From Devosia equisanguinis (GTDB lineage Bacteria > Pseudomonadota > Alphaproteobacteria > Rhizobiales > Hyphomicrobiaceae), in assembly GCA_945901835.1 (NCBI GenBank), contig CAMDMH010000170.1, positions 1 to 6,739 of the forward strand: DNA of 6,739 nucleotides. The letters are read 5' to 3'. Every line of letters starts with the position of its first letter. The first letter of the stretch is position 1. The notes below the pieces were generated by a model that was not told the DNA's origin, ran no database searches, and saw only the letters and a program-made list of their open reading frames with translations. Of this stretch, positions 5,702 through 6,739 are shown one piece after another. The position numbers were made by a program, and so were the translations under genes.

Positions 5702-6181
5702 TTTGCCCCGGGTGCGCCGCGCGCGTCTTTGCCGTCGCCGACCTTACACCCGTCGCGAGCCGGGTCCAGCATGGCGCAATGTTCGCGCAGATGGAGAGAG
5801 GCATCGGGCGTCGGTCGAAGGACAAGACTGGAACCATTGCGGCGTCTGAAGGTTTTGACCCACAAGTGAAGTGGCGAGCGTCCACCTCTCCTTCTCCCCG
5901 TCATTACGGGTAGAATGTTGGGATGAGGGGCGGCAGCTTGCTTCATCAGCCCGAGCAAGGTCTCGCGCACGGCCACGCCCGACCGTTCCTCGACAAGGAC
6001 GATCAGGCGACGCGTGGTTTTGAATGTACAGGCCTCACCAGATGACGGAGTGACGCATCGCTATCACGGGTACTTTGAATTTGGCGGCATCGAAGCTACA
6101 TGAGACATTGGGTGTTCGCTCGAATGGTTGCGCGAACAGGGCATGCACTGGTCGGGCCGCCAGTGACGGATGCCCGTGCAC
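5702..6181. other. Intergenic region between DMT gene and nhaA fragment
   Basis: These 480 bases separate two divergently oriented genes. They contain the tetraloop hairpin listed separately and otherwise no gene I can support. A minus-strand frame is open from 6060 to 5548 (through the start of the transporter gene in another frame), but it has no family resemblance and its centre is the hairpin repeat. In the nhaA frame, short open pieces between stops just upstream (for example SLEWLREQGMHWSGRQ before the TGA at 6167-6169) look faintly protein-like and may be gene remnants. No clear promoter was found for either flanking gene. Confidence 0.6.
5892..5915. repeat. Tetraloop hairpin, extragenic palindrome-like element
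   Basis: TTCTCCCCGT (5892-5901) pairs with ACGGGTAGAA (5906-5915) around the loop CATT, with a single C/T mismatch (5896/5911). Directly after it comes ATGTTGGGATGAGGGGCGGC. The pattern of CCTTCTCCCCG-hairpin-GATGAGGGGC resembles palindromic extragenic repeats I associate with Hyphomicrobiales genomes. The structure is seen directly; the family link is from memory. No T-run follows on either strand, so it is not an intrinsic terminator. Confidence 0.6.
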
Positions 6182-6664
6182 ATGTCATCGTCAGATTCCT
6201 CTTTTCAGCGGTTTATCAGCAGTGAAGCCGCTGGCGGCATCGTCTTGATGGCGGCGGCATTTTCGGCTCTTGTCGTCGCGAACTCGCCTGCCGCACCAGC
6301 CTACTTCGCGTTGCTGAAGAGTTACTTTTTCGGCCTTTCGATCCAACATTGGATCAACGATGCATTGATGGCCGCCTTCTTTCTTTTGGTCGGCTTGGAA
6401 ATCAAGCGCGAGTTTATCAATGGTCAGTTGTCGAATTGGCCACGCCGAACCCTCCCAGGCCTTGCGGCGCTCGGCGGCATGTTTGTCCCCGGCCTCATCT
6501 TCGTCATCTTTAACGCCGGGTCACCCGGCACGCTGCGGGGCTGGGCCATCCCAGCGGCCACAGATATCGCGTTCGCGCTCGGTGTCTTGGCGCTCCTAGC
6601 CCGCGTTTCTCACCCTATGCCACGGTGCAGTGCGAGACGCGAACTTGAGGCGTATGAATCGTAG
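6182..6664 (+). pseudogene. nhaA: Na+/H+ antiporter NhaA, truncated 5' fragment
   Basis: NhaA exports Na+ in exchange for H+ across the inner membrane. The first 140 residues are clear NhaA: FISSEAAGGIVLMAAA (10-25, TM1), HWINDALMAAFFLLVGLEIKRE (56-77, TM2), the LPGLAALGGMFVPGLIF segment (91-107, TM3), and WAIPAATDIAFALGVLALL (121-139), which includes Asp128, equivalent to E. coli Asp133. The family should continue with SRVP...LK.FL and the DDLGA motif that carries the ion-binding Asp pair. Instead residues 141-160 are unrelated and end at TAG, so the product is 160 residues against about 390 normally. None of the three forward frames beyond 6602 restores NhaA, so this is a truncation or rearrangement, not a simple frameshift. 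The start is taken at ATG 6182 from family N termini; ATG 6170 is an alternative. Neither has a good ribosome-binding site. Codons ending in A or T are more common than in neighbouring genes. Confidence 0.82.
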
Positions 6665-6739
6665 TCGTCCGACGTTCGGTCAACCACCATCGTTGCCGCC
6701 GTTTTGGGCGGAGCGTACAGGCGCTTTGCTGATCCTCTT

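Noticed and set aside
5548..6060. Minus-strand open frame upstream of and overlapping the DMT gene
   Set aside because: One part (VLVEERSGVAVRETLLGLM) looks protein-like, but the frame crosses the tetraloop repeat, overlaps the transporter out of frame, and has no recognisable family.

Overview
This 6.7 kb window is GC-rich bacterial DNA. The gene types fit an alphaproteobacterium, probably one of the Hyphomicrobiales (Rhizobiales): a single-domain family I inorganic pyrophosphatase, secreted M20D amidohydrolase, small class I cytochrome c, and intergenic repeats of a style common in that order. The taxonomic placement is inference from style and composition; no rRNA or tRNA is present to confirm it.

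Left part, plus strand (1-2891). The window opens inside a thiamine-diphosphate (ThDP) enzyme of the acetolactate synthase/benzoylformate decarboxylase superfamily; only its central and C-terminal parts are present. After a hairpin without a U-tract comes a small exported cytochrome c (one CxxCH heme). A strong intrinsic terminator closes this pair. Just beyond it begins an exported M20D amidohydrolase/peptidase with an intact set of metal ligands but an unusual Tyr in the conserved HACGHD motif.

Middle (2892-3345). This is a convergent intergenic region holding at most one small uncertain minus-strand ORF and a short AT-richer patch with imperfect direct repeats.

Minus-strand block (5701 down to 3346). 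Transcription order is an EamA/DMT 10-TM exporter-like protein, a 116-base spacer carrying heptameric repeats in inverted orientation, inorganic pyrophosphatase (ppa), and a 248-codon protein of unknown function that starts with GTG 5 bases after the ppa stop. The unknown protein may belong to the DUF1826-like group and has an HxD...H...R layout, so a metal site is possible.

Right end (5702-6739). A 480-base region contains a near-perfect tetraloop hairpin of the kind scattered between genes in Hyphomicrobiales. It is followed by the N-terminal third of a Na+/H+ antiporter, nhaA. Its reading breaks abruptly after the TDIAFALGVLALL segment and runs into unrelated sequence with a stop, so it is a 5' gene fragment. 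Its codon use is visibly less GC-rich than its neighbours, which suggests acquired DNA and a recombination or rearrangement junction near 6602.

I see no phage, CRISPR, toxin-antitoxin or other clear new system. The observations most worth checking are the nhaA junction, the ThDP enzyme-cytochrome c pair, the uncharacterised gene coupled to ppa, and the Tyr substitution in the amidohydrolase.
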